A stretch of 64,000 nucleotides of DNA, taken from positions 42,543,779-42,607,778 of the forward strand of contig CM046354.1 in assembly GCA_025403435.1 (NCBI GenBank), read 5' to 3'. Under the pieces are notes generated by a model. The model searched no databases. It worked only from the letters and a program-made list of their open reading frames with translations, and had not been told where the DNA came from. Source of the stretch: Artocarpus heterophyllus (Eukaryota; Streptophyta; Magnoliopsida; Rosales; Moraceae). Positions 12,398 through 23,663 of the stretch are shown here, in pieces. Positions within the stretch are counted from its first letter, which is position 1. Each line of letters starts with the position of its first letter. Position numbers and translations under genes: made by a program.

Positions 12398-14527
12398 TGT
12401 AACGTCCCGAAATTTATTTAATATTAATGTAATGTAAATGATGAATTAGTGTGCCATAATTAAAGTTTTAACTTTAATTAGATTATTTGGTTGGATTTTT
12501 AGTTTTTGGTTGTTTTGTTAAATTGATGTGTTAAAAAGATTTCTTATTGTTTTAAAATGATGTTTTGAGTTTTAAAACACAACAATTTGTAAAATGTTAA
12601 AAATACTCCGTTTTACAAAACCGTGGGCGGCACATGGTTTTCGCACAGTAAAACCGCCCACCGATTTTCTCTATTTATTTCTCTCTTCTCTCTCTCTCTC
12701 CTCATTCACGAGTTCTCTCTCTCTCTCTTCTCTCTCTCGGCAGTCCCTCTCTCTCTCTAATTTCTTCAAAAAAAATTTGATTTCCATTCGAATCCAAGCT
12801 TCGGAACAGCAAGGAGGAAGCTCGGGGACGTGATTCGGCAACCGAGAGCGCGGATTGAAGCTTCGATTCGAGGTTAGATTCGAAATTTCTAAACTTTTTA
12901 CAAAATTTTCAATTTTGTGTGTTTTTGAAATCTAAGTTTGTTTAAGCTTAGAAAACTGTGGATTTGTGTTAAATGAGCTTAGAACAACTAGAATCTAAGC
13001 CTAGATTGAAGAAAAACGGATTGGATTCAAGATTTTCATTTTTCTCCTCTTTTTCTCATTTTCGGATTTTTGAGGATTTCGAGTTCAAATGTTGTTTAAA
13101 TGATTCCAAACATGTTTTAGAATGTTTTTCTATCAACTATAGTTGTTTTTCATGCCTGGGATTTGAGAAAAACAGGTTAGAAACAAGATTTGGATTTTGG
13201 GGATCGAGAAACCCGTGGCTGGGATTTCTGGATCTTCCCAGTTCGGCAGGCCGGAGTGATGATCGACAGGCCGGTGTTCTTCCGATCGGCAGGCCGAATC
13301 TGGGGACATGTTCGGCAGGCCGAACTTTGCTTCCGGCAGGCCGAACTGTGCAGTTCGGCAGGCCGAAGCAGGGCGTCCGGCAGGCCGACCGAGGCATGGA
13401 AAATTTTGTGATTTTTACCCGATTTCACTGTTTTGAACCCTGATTTAAATCCCAACCTTATAGGATGATTTTAATGATACAAATGGCACACTAGGACATC
13501 ATGAAATGATTTAGTAACATAGAATGTTTCGAACTAGATATTGATCAACTTAGTTTGTATCTAGGATTGTTCGTGGTTCCGTGGAGCTAACGTATAGCGG
13601 ACCGGGATTACGGTGTGGGGTACCGGCACGAGTACTGAGGTAGGACTTCTATCCTATTTCTTTGGTAGCCTGGTTTTGAAATGATTTGGCCTTGAAAATG
13701 ATTTCTATCAAAATGTTTTCAATGGTTGTTTGAAAATGGTTTTATCGGTTATATTTTTATATACCGTGACATGAAATGAATTTCATAATGAATGTAATTG
13801 ACAACACTCGGTAATTGGGTTTTGAATGATAATGATAATAAACACATGGGCATGATGCCATATCAGAGATCGGGTCGTGATCGACCTTGGGGGTAGGTCC
13901 CGAAACCCAGCTGGGCCACTACGGTGGTGATATCATGGTTTGCCTAGGTAAAAGTAAACTGGTGTTTTGATTTGACGAGTAGACTGTTCTGTGTCAGAAC
14001 GGTTCTACTCAATTTATTTATTTATTTATTCAAGTTCCCTTTCTGTATAACTCCTGAAAATGTTATGTTTCTTTGCATTAAATTATCTTATAAAACTTAG
14101 TCCTACTGAGCCTTTCGCTCACGTTTTATCTGTTTTAAATTCCCCCCCCTTCTAGGTGGTTTCCCATTTAGGTTTGGAGAAGATTCTTCGGACCGAACTC
14201 AGGAGCAATAGGAGAATTCATTTACAATCTGTATTTATTAATCAAGGCATGTAAGACTTAACTTTATTTGTACTTGGACTGTAATTGTATTTGTGATATT
14301 GTCAGATCCATGTGTGTGCACAAGTTGTGGGTTGTGGAACCCATATTCGCGGTTTTTATTCAATTATTGTTATTTGTTTAATGATTTTAAATTCTTTATC
14401 AAATGTGGTGGAAAAATCTCTTTATTTCTTGCTTAATTGGATTTTTAAACCCTTAATTTCAATTAAACTCTCTTTTAATTAATCTAATTATTCCGCCACG
14501 TCACCTCCCGTACTCCGGGGCGTGACA
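12398..14527 (+). repeat. Gypsy-B 5' LTR (2,130 bp)
   Basis: TGTAACGTCCCG to GGGCGTGACA. Likely TATA region CTCTATTTATTTC near 12668, then a CT-rich leader. There is a donor-like GATTCGAG|GTTAG at 12872/12873. An acceptor-like pyrimidine run CCCCTTCTAG|GT lies near 14154. These splice readings are inference. Confidence 0.96.
13242..13392 (+). repeat. TTCGGCAGGCCGAA-type array in the Gypsy-B 5' LTR
   Basis: Eight copies of (C/G)GGCAGGCCG(A/G) at roughly 15-25-bp spacing. Several have the full near-palindrome TTCGGC-AG-GCCGAA. The best preserved array in the window. Confidence 0.93.
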
Positions 14528-14530
14528 GAA

Positions 14531-14542
14531 TGGTATCAGAGC
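14531..14542 (+). promoter_or_regulatory. Gypsy-B primer-binding site
   Basis: TGGTATCAGAGC, the canonical initiator-Met-tRNA-type site, three bases after the LTR. Confidence 0.95.
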
Positions 14543-14632
14543 TCAAGGTTATGAACCTTGGGAATTGTGCACACATAGGTTTGACAATGAAATACCTCTG
14601 ACAGTCCAAATTTTGTTTTCAAAAGTGAGAGA

Positions 14633-15550
14633 ATGGCACCTAGACGTCGTTCGACAGCTGACGCCGAGTTCGGAAATGATGAGGGCCTGATGAGGTCTAT
14701 GATTGCGGCTTTCCGGCAGATGGCAGCTAGGGCTAGGCCGGAAGACTCCAGTGTTGGTAGTCGGCATGCTTTCTTTAAGGAATTTCGGCGGGCGTCTATT
14801 TCGACTTTTGATGGCAATGGGGATCCGCAGTTAGCAGAATATTGGTTGGATTCGATCTTGAAGCATCTTGATACTCTTGGTGTGCCTGAGGAGTATCGTG
14901 TGGAGTTTGCGGCGTATAAGCTCGAGGGTGGCGCTAACACCTGGTGGAAACAAACTAAGCGTCTGGAGCGCGGTGGCGATATCGGTTGGGACAAGTTCGA
15001 GGATCTGTTCTATGATCGGTATTTTCCGCAGGGATATAGAGATCAGAAGGCAGCTGAGTTTTATAGATTGCAGCAGGGTGATATGTCAGTTCGGGAGTAT
15101 GAGGCAAAGTTTAGCGAGTTGGCTAGGTTTGCTCCATCAGCTGTGGCATCAGAGCGCGAGAAATGCATCAAGTTCCAGGAAGGACTCAAGGCTCCTATTC
15201 GGCGGCAGTTGGTTGCTCTACGGCTTAGGAGTTTCGGAGAGCTTGTGTCGTCGGCGATCTCCGTGGAGAATGATTACGTGCAGTATTGTGAGGACCGAGC
15301 CAAGGCTTCAGGAGGACCGCAGAGGAGTGGCAGGAAGAGCACCAGTAGTCGTCCAGCTCCGGGGAAAGGCAAGCAAGGCGGTGCGACCAGTGGCAGCAGC
15401 AGTTCGTCTGGCAGCGGGCGCAGCAACCCCTACAGCTTTCATTGTCATTTCTGTCAGCAGCCCGGACACATCAAGAGGAATTGCCCGATCAGGAGTGCTC
15501 GTCTTGGATCGCAGACCGGGGAAGATGCCAGTCGTTCGTCTCAGCCTTAG
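14633..15550 (+). CDS. Gypsy-B gag, open to a TAG
   Basis: 305 residues from ATG 14633 (MAPRRRSTADAEF). The retrotransposon gag domain lies around residues 60-190 (FDGNGDPQLAEYWLDSILKH; WWKQTKRLERGG; YEAKFSELARFAPSAV). A Ser/Gly-rich linker and one CCHC knuckle (CHFCQQPGHIKRNC, 15443-15484) bind RNA and pack it into particles. The frame closes at TAG 15548-15550 and continues unchanged into protease behind it. In chromoviruses gag and pol are normally one frame, so this is either a nonsense mutation (CAG to TAG, since Gypsy-E has CAG here) or a read-through stop. Gypsy-A has TAG at the same place. Confidence 0.9.
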   Translation: MAPRRRSTADAEFGNDEGLMRSMIAAFRQMAARARPEDSSVGSRHAFFKEFRRASISTFDGNGDPQLAEYWLDSILKHLDTLGVPEEYRVEFAAYKLEGGANTWWKQTKRLERGGDIGWDKFEDLFYDRYFPQGYRDQKAAEFYRLQQGDMSVREYEAKFSELARFAPSAVASEREKCIKFQEGLKAPIRRQLVALRLRSFGELVSSAISVENDYVQYCEDRAKASGGPQRSGRKSTSSRPAPGKGKQGGATSGSSSSSGSGRSNPYSFHCHFCQQPGHIKRNCPIRSARLGSQTGEDASRSSQP

Positions 15551-18500
15551 ACCCTACCTCCGCCTCCGCAGTACCCGCAGTTGCAGTATCCGCAGTTTTC
15601 TCCTCAGCAATTCTCATATCCAACACGGGGTCAGCAGCCGCAGTATTTTCAGCGCAGTGTTCCTCAGTATAGAGCTCCGAGTACAGGTAGTGTGCAGTCA
15701 TCTCCATCTCAGCAGTATCGGCCGAGTAATCCAGGACCCAGCAATGTCGGTAGAGGAAAAAGGAAGGCGCCAGTGCAGGTTCATGCGATGGCATCTGGAG
15801 GGTCAGATTCTCATACTGGTAATGCGGTTGTTGATGGTATGGTTTTGGTTTCTAGATCTCTAGCTCGCGTTTTATTTGATACCGGTGCCTCTCATTCTCT
15901 CATTTCGAGTTCCTTTGTACATGCCTTGGGATTAGAAGTAGAAGAGTTTAATGAACCCCTAGTTATAACTTCTCCCTTGGGGCGGGTGTGTGTGAATTGT
16001 ATGTGTAAATCTTGTAAAATAAAGGTTGGGGATGAGATTTTGAAAAGTGATTTGATTGTACTCCCCATGAGTTCCTATGATGTGATTTTAGGGATGGACT
16101 GGTTGTCCAGGTATAGTGCAGTTGTGGACTGCCAACTTAGAAAAGTAACCCTAGTGTCTGATAGGGGGACGGTAATCACTGACCAAGGTGGTGGTGATTG
16201 GCTAATGAGTGAGCGTCTCATGAAGTCATGTCTAGGAGGGCGAAGGAATCTAGATTGTTTTGCTTTTCTTGCCAATCTAGATTGCGAGCCCTATGATTCG
16301 AGTAGTAGTGTAGCGATTCCGGTGGTTGGTGAGTTCGAGGATGTCTTCCCCGACGAGTTATCAGGATTACCACCGCATCGGGAGATTGAGTTTGGTATCG
16401 AGTTGTTTCCAGGGACATCACCGATTTCTATGGCACCTTATCGGATGGCGCCGGCAGAAATGAAGGAATTGAGGAAGCAACTTCAGGAGCTTGCTGATAA
16501 AGGATATATTCGGAATAGCACATCTCCGTGGGGAGCACCAGTTTTGTTCGCTAAGAAGCACGATGGGACTCTCAGGTTATGTGTGGATTATCGGCAGCTG
16601 AATCGTGTTACGGTGAAGAACAAGTATCCTTTGCCTAGGATTGATGAGCTATTTGATCAGTTGGGAGGTTCGCGATACTTCTCGAAGATTGACTTGCGTT
16701 CAGGTTATCATCAGCTCAGGATCAAGGAAGAGGACATTCCCAAGACAGCTTTTAGGACTCGGTATGGGCACTTCGAGTTTCTGGTTATGTCTTTCGGGTT
16801 GACGAATGCTCCAGCAGCTTTTATGGATTTGATGAACAGGATATTTAGGCCGTATCTGGATCAGTTTGTGATCGTGTTCATCGATGATATTCTTGTGTAT
16901 TCTAAGACTTGGGAGGAGCATGAGCAGCATCTTCGGGTCGTGCTTCAGACTCTGCGGGAGCACCAGTTGTATGCTAAGAGGGAAAAGTGTGAGTTCTGGT
17001 TGACTGAGGTCAAGTTTCTGGGTCATGTCATTTCGGAGCATGGTATTTCAGTGGATCCGTCCAAGATTGAAGCTATATTGGAGTGGGAACGACCAAGGAA
17101 TGTAGCGGAGATTCGCAGCTTCTTAGGTCTTGCTGGATATTACCGGAAATTTGTAAAGGACTTTTCGAAGATTGCAGCTCCGTTGACGAGGTTGATCAAG
17201 AAAAATGTCAGGTTTGAGTGGGATGAAGACTGTGAGTCTGCTTTTCAGGAATTGAAGAACCGGTTGACTTCAGCTCCAGTATTAGTTATTCCTAGCAGTG
17301 ACGAGCCGTATGAGGTTTATGCTGATGCTTCAGGGCGCGGACTTGGATGCGTGTTGATGCAGCATGGACGTGTGGTTGCGTACGGATCGAGACAGCTACG
17401 ACCTCACGAGCGGAATTATCCTACTCACGATTTAGAGCTTGCAGCGGTGATCTACGCGCTGAAGATTTGGAGATGTTACTTGTATGGAGCATCGTTTCAG
17501 GTCTTCTCCGATCATAAGAGTTTGAGGCATTTGTTCACTCAGAGGGATCTCAATCTGAGGCAGCGCAGATGGGTGGAGTACATGGAGGATTATGATTTCG
17601 CGTTGCAGTATCATCCCGGGAAAGCTAATGTGGTAGCGGACGCGCTTAGCAGAAAGTCTTCAGGGATTCTCGCTTGTTTGATTTTTGAGGACTGGAGCAG
17701 GGATGCGACAGTGAGTGAGTATCGGCTACAGTATCATGAAGACGGTGATCGAGTTTTGTTGTATCACGTGGAAGCGACTCCAGCTCTTGTTCGGATGGTG
17801 AAGCAAGGTCAGTGGCAGGATCGACATTTGCAGGGGATTTGGTCGCGGATTCAGAACGGGGAGCAGTTTGAAGAATGGAGCGTGCATGCAGATGGATCGT
17901 TGTACTTCCGGGAGCGTCTTGCAGTTCCAGTTATCGCCGAGGTGACGAAAGCCGTTCTAGATGAAGCTCATAGGTCTCAGTTCGCTATTCATCTAGGGAG
18001 CACCAAGATGTATCGTGATTTGAAGAGGCACTATTGGTGGAGAGGCATGAAGAAAGATGTTCGCGAGTACGTGGCCAAGTGTTCGACGTGTCTTTAGGTG
18101 AAAGCCGAGCATCAGAAGCCTGCAGGTCAGCTTCAGCCGCTTCCTATTCCAGGTTGGAAATAGGAGCATGTGACGATGGATTTCCTCACAGGTTTGCCGA
18201 GGACGGAGCAGCGGCATGATGCAGTTTGGGTTGTGGTCGACAGGTTGACGAAATCGGCGCATTTTATTCCGTTTAGGTCGACGTGTTCCAGGAAGATTCT
18301 CGGGGAGTTGTATATGCAGAACATTGTGAGGTTGCATGGAGTTCCTTTGTCCATCACCTCTGATCGAGATACCAGGTTTAATGCTAAGTACTGGAGGAGT
18401 TTTCAGGAGGCTTTGGGTACGGATTTGAACTTCAGTACGGCGTTTCATCCTCAGACTGATGGGTAGTCTGAGCGGGTTATTCAGGTTCTCGAGGATATGT

Positions 18501-19219
18501 TGCGTGCTTGTGCGTTGGACTTCGGCGGGAATTGGAAGCAATGTTTGCATTTGGCGGAGTTCGCGTACAACAACAGTTATCAGGCGAGTATCGGTATGGC
18601 ACCATTTGAGGCGTTGTATGGGCGACCGTGTCGGTCACCTGTGTGTTGGGCCGAACCGGAAGATAGAGTTATTCTTGGGCCGGATGAGATTCGTGACAGC
18701 AACGAGAAAGTCGCGGTGATTCGGGATCGGTTGAGAGCAGCTCAGAGTCGGCAGAAGAGCTACGCGGATAGGAGACGTAGACCCTTAGAGTTCGCGGTTG
18801 GAGATTTTGTTCTCTTGAGGGTGTCACCTCGCAAGGGAACTATGCGGTTCGGAGTGAGTGGGAAGCTCGCGCCGAGGTATATTGGGCCGTTCGAGATCAC
18901 TCAGCGTGTTGGTGTGGTCGCTTATCGGCTTGATCTTCCGCCCGAACTTTCTCATGTGCACGATGTGTTTCATGTGTCTATGCTTAGGAAGTGTCCACCT
19001 GGGCAGGGTAAGATAGTTTCGTTTCGCGATGTACAGGTTCAGGAGGATACGACGTACGAAGAAGTGCCGATTCAGATCATCGACCGAAAAGTGATTTGCT
19101 TGCGTCGTCATGAGATACCGTTGGTAAAGGTCGTGTGGCAGCATCACGGGGTTGATGAAGCCACTTGGGAATTAGAGTCGAGTATGCGGGAATTGTATCC
19201 GCATTTGTTTTGCTTTTGA
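15551..19219 (+). pseudogene. Gypsy-B pol (protease, RT, RNase H, integrase, chromodomain) with three internal TAG stops
   Basis: In the same frame as gag. Domains: protease with intact DTGAS (15878 on); reverse transcriptase (about 16370-17000, FIDD at 16878-16889); RNase H ([13 protein letters not shown], about 17320-17650); integrase H2C2 zinc finger (AHRSQF..., CSTCL, ends 18094); DDE core from 18176 (MDFLTGLPRTEQ, DRDTRF); C-terminal chromodomain (VVWQHHGVDEATWELESSMRELYP, about 19090-19216), a fold thought to guide integration to marked chromatin. Stops: TAG 18095-18097 (Gln), TAG 18161-18163 (fits Trp TGG), TAG 18464-18466 (Gln, next to the catalytic Glu region). There is no frameshift in 3.7 kb. 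It reads open from 15551 to 18094, so truncated RT-containing products are possible if the gag stop is passed. Confidence 0.93.
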
Positions 19220-19232
19220 GATGAGTTTTAAA

Positions 19233-19267
19233 TTTCGAGGACGAAATTTCTTTTAGGGGTGGAGAGC
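19233..19267 (+). promoter_or_regulatory. Gypsy-B polypurine tract region
   Basis: The conserved TTCGAGGACGAAATTTC block is followed by TTTAGGGGTGGAGAGC directly before the 3' LTR. This is the usual Tekay/Del arrangement for second-strand priming. Confidence 0.85.
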
Positions 19268-21399
19268 TGTAACGTCCCGAAATTTATTTAATATTAATGT
19301 AATGTAAATGATGAATTAGTGTGCCATAATTAAAGTTTTAACTTTAATTAGATTATTTGGTTGGATTTTTAGTTTTTGGTTGTTTTGTTAAATTGATGTG
19401 TTAAAAAGATTTCTTATTGTTTTAAAATGATGTTTTGAGTTTTAAAACACAACAATTTGTAAAATGTTAAAAATACTCCGTTTTACAAAACCGTGGGCGG
19501 CACATGGTTTTCGCACAGTAAAACCGCCCACCGATTTTCTCTATTTATTTCTCTCTTCTCTCTCTCTCTCCTCATTCACGAGTTCTCTCTCTCTCTCTTC
19601 TCTCTCTCGGCAGTCCCTCTCTCTCTCTAATTTCTTCAAAAAAAATTTGATTTCCATTCGAATCCAAGCTTCGGAACAGCAAGGAGGAAGCTCGGGGACG
19701 TGATTCGGCAACCGAGAGCGCGGATTGAAGCTTCGATTCGAGGTTAGATTCGAAATTTCTAAACTTTTTACAAAATTTTCAATTTTGTGTGTTTTTGAAA
19801 TCTAAGTTTGTTTAAGCTTAGAAAACTGTGGATTTGTGTTAAATGAGCTTAGAACAACTAGAATCTAAGCCTAGATTGAAGAAAAACGGATTGGATTCAA
19901 GATTTTCATTTTTCTCCTCTTTTTCTCATTTTCGGATTTTTGAGGATTTCGAGTTCAAATGTTGTTTAAATGATTCCAAACATGTTTTAGAATGTTTTTC
20001 TATCAACTATAGTTGTTTTTCATGCCTGGGATTTGAGAAAAACAGGTTAGAAACAAGATTTGGATTTTGGGGATCGAGAAACCCGTGGCTGGGATTTCTG
20101 GATCTTCCCAGTTCGGCAGGCCGGAGTGATGATCGGCAGGCCGGTGTTCTTCCGATCGGCAGGCCGAATCTGGGGAAATGTTCGGCAGGCCGAACTTTGC
20201 TTCCGGCAGGCCGAACTGTGCAGTTCGGCAGGCCGAAGCAGGGCGTCCGGCAGGCCGACCGAGGCATGGAAAATTTTGTGATTTTTACCCGATTTCACTG
20301 TTTTGAACCCTGATTTAAATCCCAACCTTATAGGATGATTTTAATGATACAAATGGCACACTAGGACATCATGAAATGATTTAGTAACATAGAATGTTTC
20401 GAACTAGATATTGATCAACTTAGTTTGTATCTAGGATTGTTCGTGGTTCCGTGGAGCTAACGTATAGCGGACCGGGATTACGGTGTGGGGTACCGGCACG
20501 AGTACTGAGGTAGGACTTCTATCCTATTTCTTTGGTAGCCTGGTTTTGAAATGATTTGGCCTTGAAAATGATTTCTATCAAAATGTTTTCAATGGTTGTT
20601 TGAAAATGGTTTTATCGGTTATATTTTTATATACCGTGACATGAAATGAATTTCATAATGAATGTAATTGACAACACTCGGTAATTGGGTTTTGAATGAT
20701 AATGATAATAAACACATGGGCATGATGCCATATCAGAGATCGGGTCGTGATCGACCTTGGGGGCAGGTCCCGAAACCCAGCTGGGCCACTACGGTGGTGA
20801 TATCATGGTTTGCCTAGGTAAAAGTAAACTGGTGTTTTGATTTGACGAGTAGACTGTTCTGTGTCAGAACGGTTCTACTCAATTTATTTATTTATTTATT
20901 CAAGTTCCCTTTCTGTATAACTCCTGAAAATGTTATGTTTCTTTGCATTAAATTATCTTATAAAACTTAGTCCTACTGAGCCTTTCGCTCACGTTTTATC
21001 TGTTTTAAATTCCCCCCCCCCCTCTAGGTGGTTTCCCATTTAGGTTTGGAGAAGATTCTTCGGACCGAACTCAGGAGCAATAGGAGAATTCATTTACAAT
21101 CTGTATTTATTAATCAAGGCATGTAAGACTTAACTTTATTTGTACTTGGACTGTAATTGTATTTGTGATATTGTCAGAACCATGTGTGTGCACAAGTTGT
21201 GGGTTGTGGAACCCATATTCGCGGTTTTTATTCAATTATTGTTATTTGTTTAATGATTTTAAATTCTTTATCAAATGTGGTGGAAAAATCTCTTTATTTC
21301 TTGCTTAATTGGATTTTTAAACCCTTAATTTCAATTAAACTCTCTTTTAATTAATCTAATTATTTCGCCACGTCACCTCCCGTACTCCGGGGCGTGACA
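19268..21399 (+). repeat. Gypsy-B 3' LTR (2,132 bp)
   Basis: Near-identical to 12398-14527. Differences I counted: A/G in the motif array (20129), C/A nearby (20177), T/C in GGGGGTAGG (20764), T/A (21178), C/T (21365), and a longer C run near 21011. The motif array is at 20112-20262. Confidence 0.96.
20112..20262 (+). repeat. TTCGGCAGGCCGAA-type array in the Gypsy-B 3' LTR
   Basis: Same eight-copy array as 13242-13392, with two substitutions. Confidence 0.93.
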
Positions 21400-21404
21400 A
21401 GAAG
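21400..21404 (+). repeat. Target-site duplication AGAAG, right copy (Gypsy-B)
   Basis: Identical to 12393-12397. Gypsy-A coding sequence resumes at 21405. Confidence 0.95.
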
Positions 21405-23614
21405 TCAAGTTTTTGGGTCATGTCATCTCCAAGCATGGTATTTCTGTAGATCCGTCCAAGATTGAAGCCATAGTGGAATAGGATCGACCAAAGAATGTAG
21501 TAGAAATCCGCAGCTTCTTGGGTCTTGCAAGATATTACAAGAAATTTCTAAAAGATTTTTTGAAGATAGCAGCGCCATTGACAAGATTGATAAGGAAAAA
21601 TGTTAGGTTTGAGTGGGATGAAGAATGTGAGATTGCTTTTTAGGAATTAAAGAATTGGTTGACTTCAGCCCTAGTATTGGTTATTCCCAACAATGATGAG
21701 TCGTACGAGGTTTACACAAATGCTTCAGGACACGGACTTGGATCCATGTTGATGCAGCATGGACGCATGGTGGCGTATGGATCAAGATAGCTACGACCTC
21801 ACGAGCGAATTTATCCTACTCACGACTTGGAGTTTGCAGCGGTGATTCACGTGCTGGAGATTTGAAGATGTTATTTGTATGGGGTGATATTTCAGGTTTT
21901 CTCTGATCATAAAAGTTTTAGGTATCTATTCACTCAAAGAGATCTTAACTTGAGGCAGCGGAGATGGATTGAGTATATGGAGAATTATGATTTCGCGTTG
22001 CAGTACAATCCTGGGAAAGCTAATGTGGTCGCGGATGCGCTTAGCAGGAAGTCTTCAGGGATTCTTGCTTGTTTGGCTCTTGAAGATTGGAAAAGAGATA
22101 CGACAGTGAGTGAGTATGGACTACAGTATTATGAAGACTATGATCGAGTTTTGGTGTACCATATTGAAGCGACCCCAGCTCTTGTTCAAATGGTGAAACA
22201 GAATCAGTGGCAGGGCCAGCATTTGTAGAGGTTTTGGAAGCGGATTCAGAACAAGGAGCAATTTAAAGAATGGAGAGTGCACGCAGATGGATCGTTGTAT
22301 TTTCGGGAGCATCTAGCAGTTCCAACAATCGCTGAGGTGACGAAAGCCGTTGTGGACGAAGCTCATAAGTCTTAGTTCGCCATTCATTCGGGACGCATGA
22401 AGATATATAATGATTTGAAGAGGCAATATCGGTGGAGAGGTATGAAGAAAGATGTTCGAGAGTACGTGGCCAAGTGTATGACGTGTCTTCAGGTGAAAGC
22501 CAAGCATTAGAAGCCAGCAGGTCAGCTTCAGTCGCTTCCTATTCCATGGTGGAAATGGAAGCATGTGATGATGGATTTCCTTACAGGTTTGTCGAGGACG
22601 GAGCAGCAGTATGATGCAGTTTGGGTCGTGGTCGATAGGTTGAAGAAATTGGTTCATTTCATTTCGTTCAGTTTGACGTGTTTGAGAAGGATTCTCGGGG
22701 ACTTGTATATGCAGAACATAGTGAGATTGCATAGAGTTCCTTTGTCCATCACATCTGATCGAGACACTAGGTTTAATGCTAAGTACTGGAGGAGCTTTCA
22801 GAAGGCTTTAGGCATGGATTTGAACTTCAATATGGCGTTTCATCTTCAGATCGATGGACAGTCTGAGCGAGTTACTCAAATTCTCGAAGATATGTTGCGT
22901 GCTTATGCGTTAGACTTCGGCGGGAATTTGAAGAAATATTTGCATCTAGCAGAATTTGCGTACAACAACAACTATCAAGCAAGTATTAGTATGGCATCGT
23001 TTGAGGCATTGTATGGGCGACCGTGTAGGTCACTGGTGTGTTGGGCAGAACCGAAAGACAGGATTATTCTTGGGCCAGATGAGATTCGTGATAGCAACAA
23101 GAAAGTTGTCGTAATTCAAGATCGAATGAGGGCAGCTCAGAGTCGACAAAAGAGTTATGTGGATAGGCAGCATCGACCCTTAGAATTTACGGTAAGGGAT
23201 TTTGTTCTCTTTAAAGTATCACCTCGTAAAGGTATTATGCGGCTTGGAGGAAGTGGAAAGCTTGCACCGAGATATGTTGGACCGTTTGAGATCACTCAAC
23301 GTGTTGGTGTGGCTGCTTATCGGCTCGACCTATGCCTTGAATTATCTTATGTTCATGATGTGTTCCACGTGTTGATGCTTAGGAAGTGTCCGCTTGAGTA
23401 GAGTAAGATAGTTTCATTTCGTGATGTGCAGGTTTGGGAAGACACTACGTATGAGGAAGTGTCTGTTCAAATTATCGATCAGAAAGTGATCAGTTTGCAT
23501 CATCGGGATATACCATTAGTAAAGGTCATGTGGCAGCATTATGGGGTTGATGAAGCCACTTGGGAGTTAGAGTCGAGTATGCGGGAGTTGTATCTGCATT
23601 TGTTTTGTTTCTAA
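21405..23614 (+). pseudogene. Gypsy-A pol, C-terminal part (RT end, RNase H, integrase, chromodomain)
   Basis: Continues from 12397. The thumb/RNase H join reads [13 protein letters not shown] and [21 protein letters not shown] (21875-22228). It is followed by a decayed H2C2 finger (22330-22500), the integrase core (MMDFLTGLSRTEQQYDAVWVVVDRL, SDRDTRFNAKYW, 22565-23400) and the chromodomain (VMWQHYGVDEATWELESSMRELYLHLFCF, 23426-23614). At least six stops occur, among them TAG at 21642, 21788, 22227, 22374 and 23399; most match CAG in Gypsy-B. Dead copy. Confidence 0.9.
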
Positions 23615-23663
23615 AATGATATGTAAAATTTTGAGGGCAAAATTTCCTTTTGGGGTGGAGAGT

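Larger units (their letters stand above)
12398..21399 (+). mobile_element. Gypsy-B: complete chromodomain Ty3/gypsy element nested in Gypsy-A (9,002 bp)
   Basis: Complete structure: LTR 12398-14527, primer-binding site, one gag-pol frame 14633-19219, polypurine tract, LTR 19268-21399, and a perfect TSD AGAAG. By eye the two LTRs differ at only five bases plus a C-run length change (about 0.2%), so the insertion is recent. The polyprotein frame is uninterrupted except for four TAG codons. Confidence 0.97.

Noticed and set aside
13137..13443. Overlapping Arg/Pro-rich ORFs on both strands in the LTR motif arrays (also at 8513-8853, 20007-20325, 24421-24747, 56460-56787)
   Set aside because: They arise from translating GGCAGGCCGA repeats; they shift and break between copies and have no start or family likeness.
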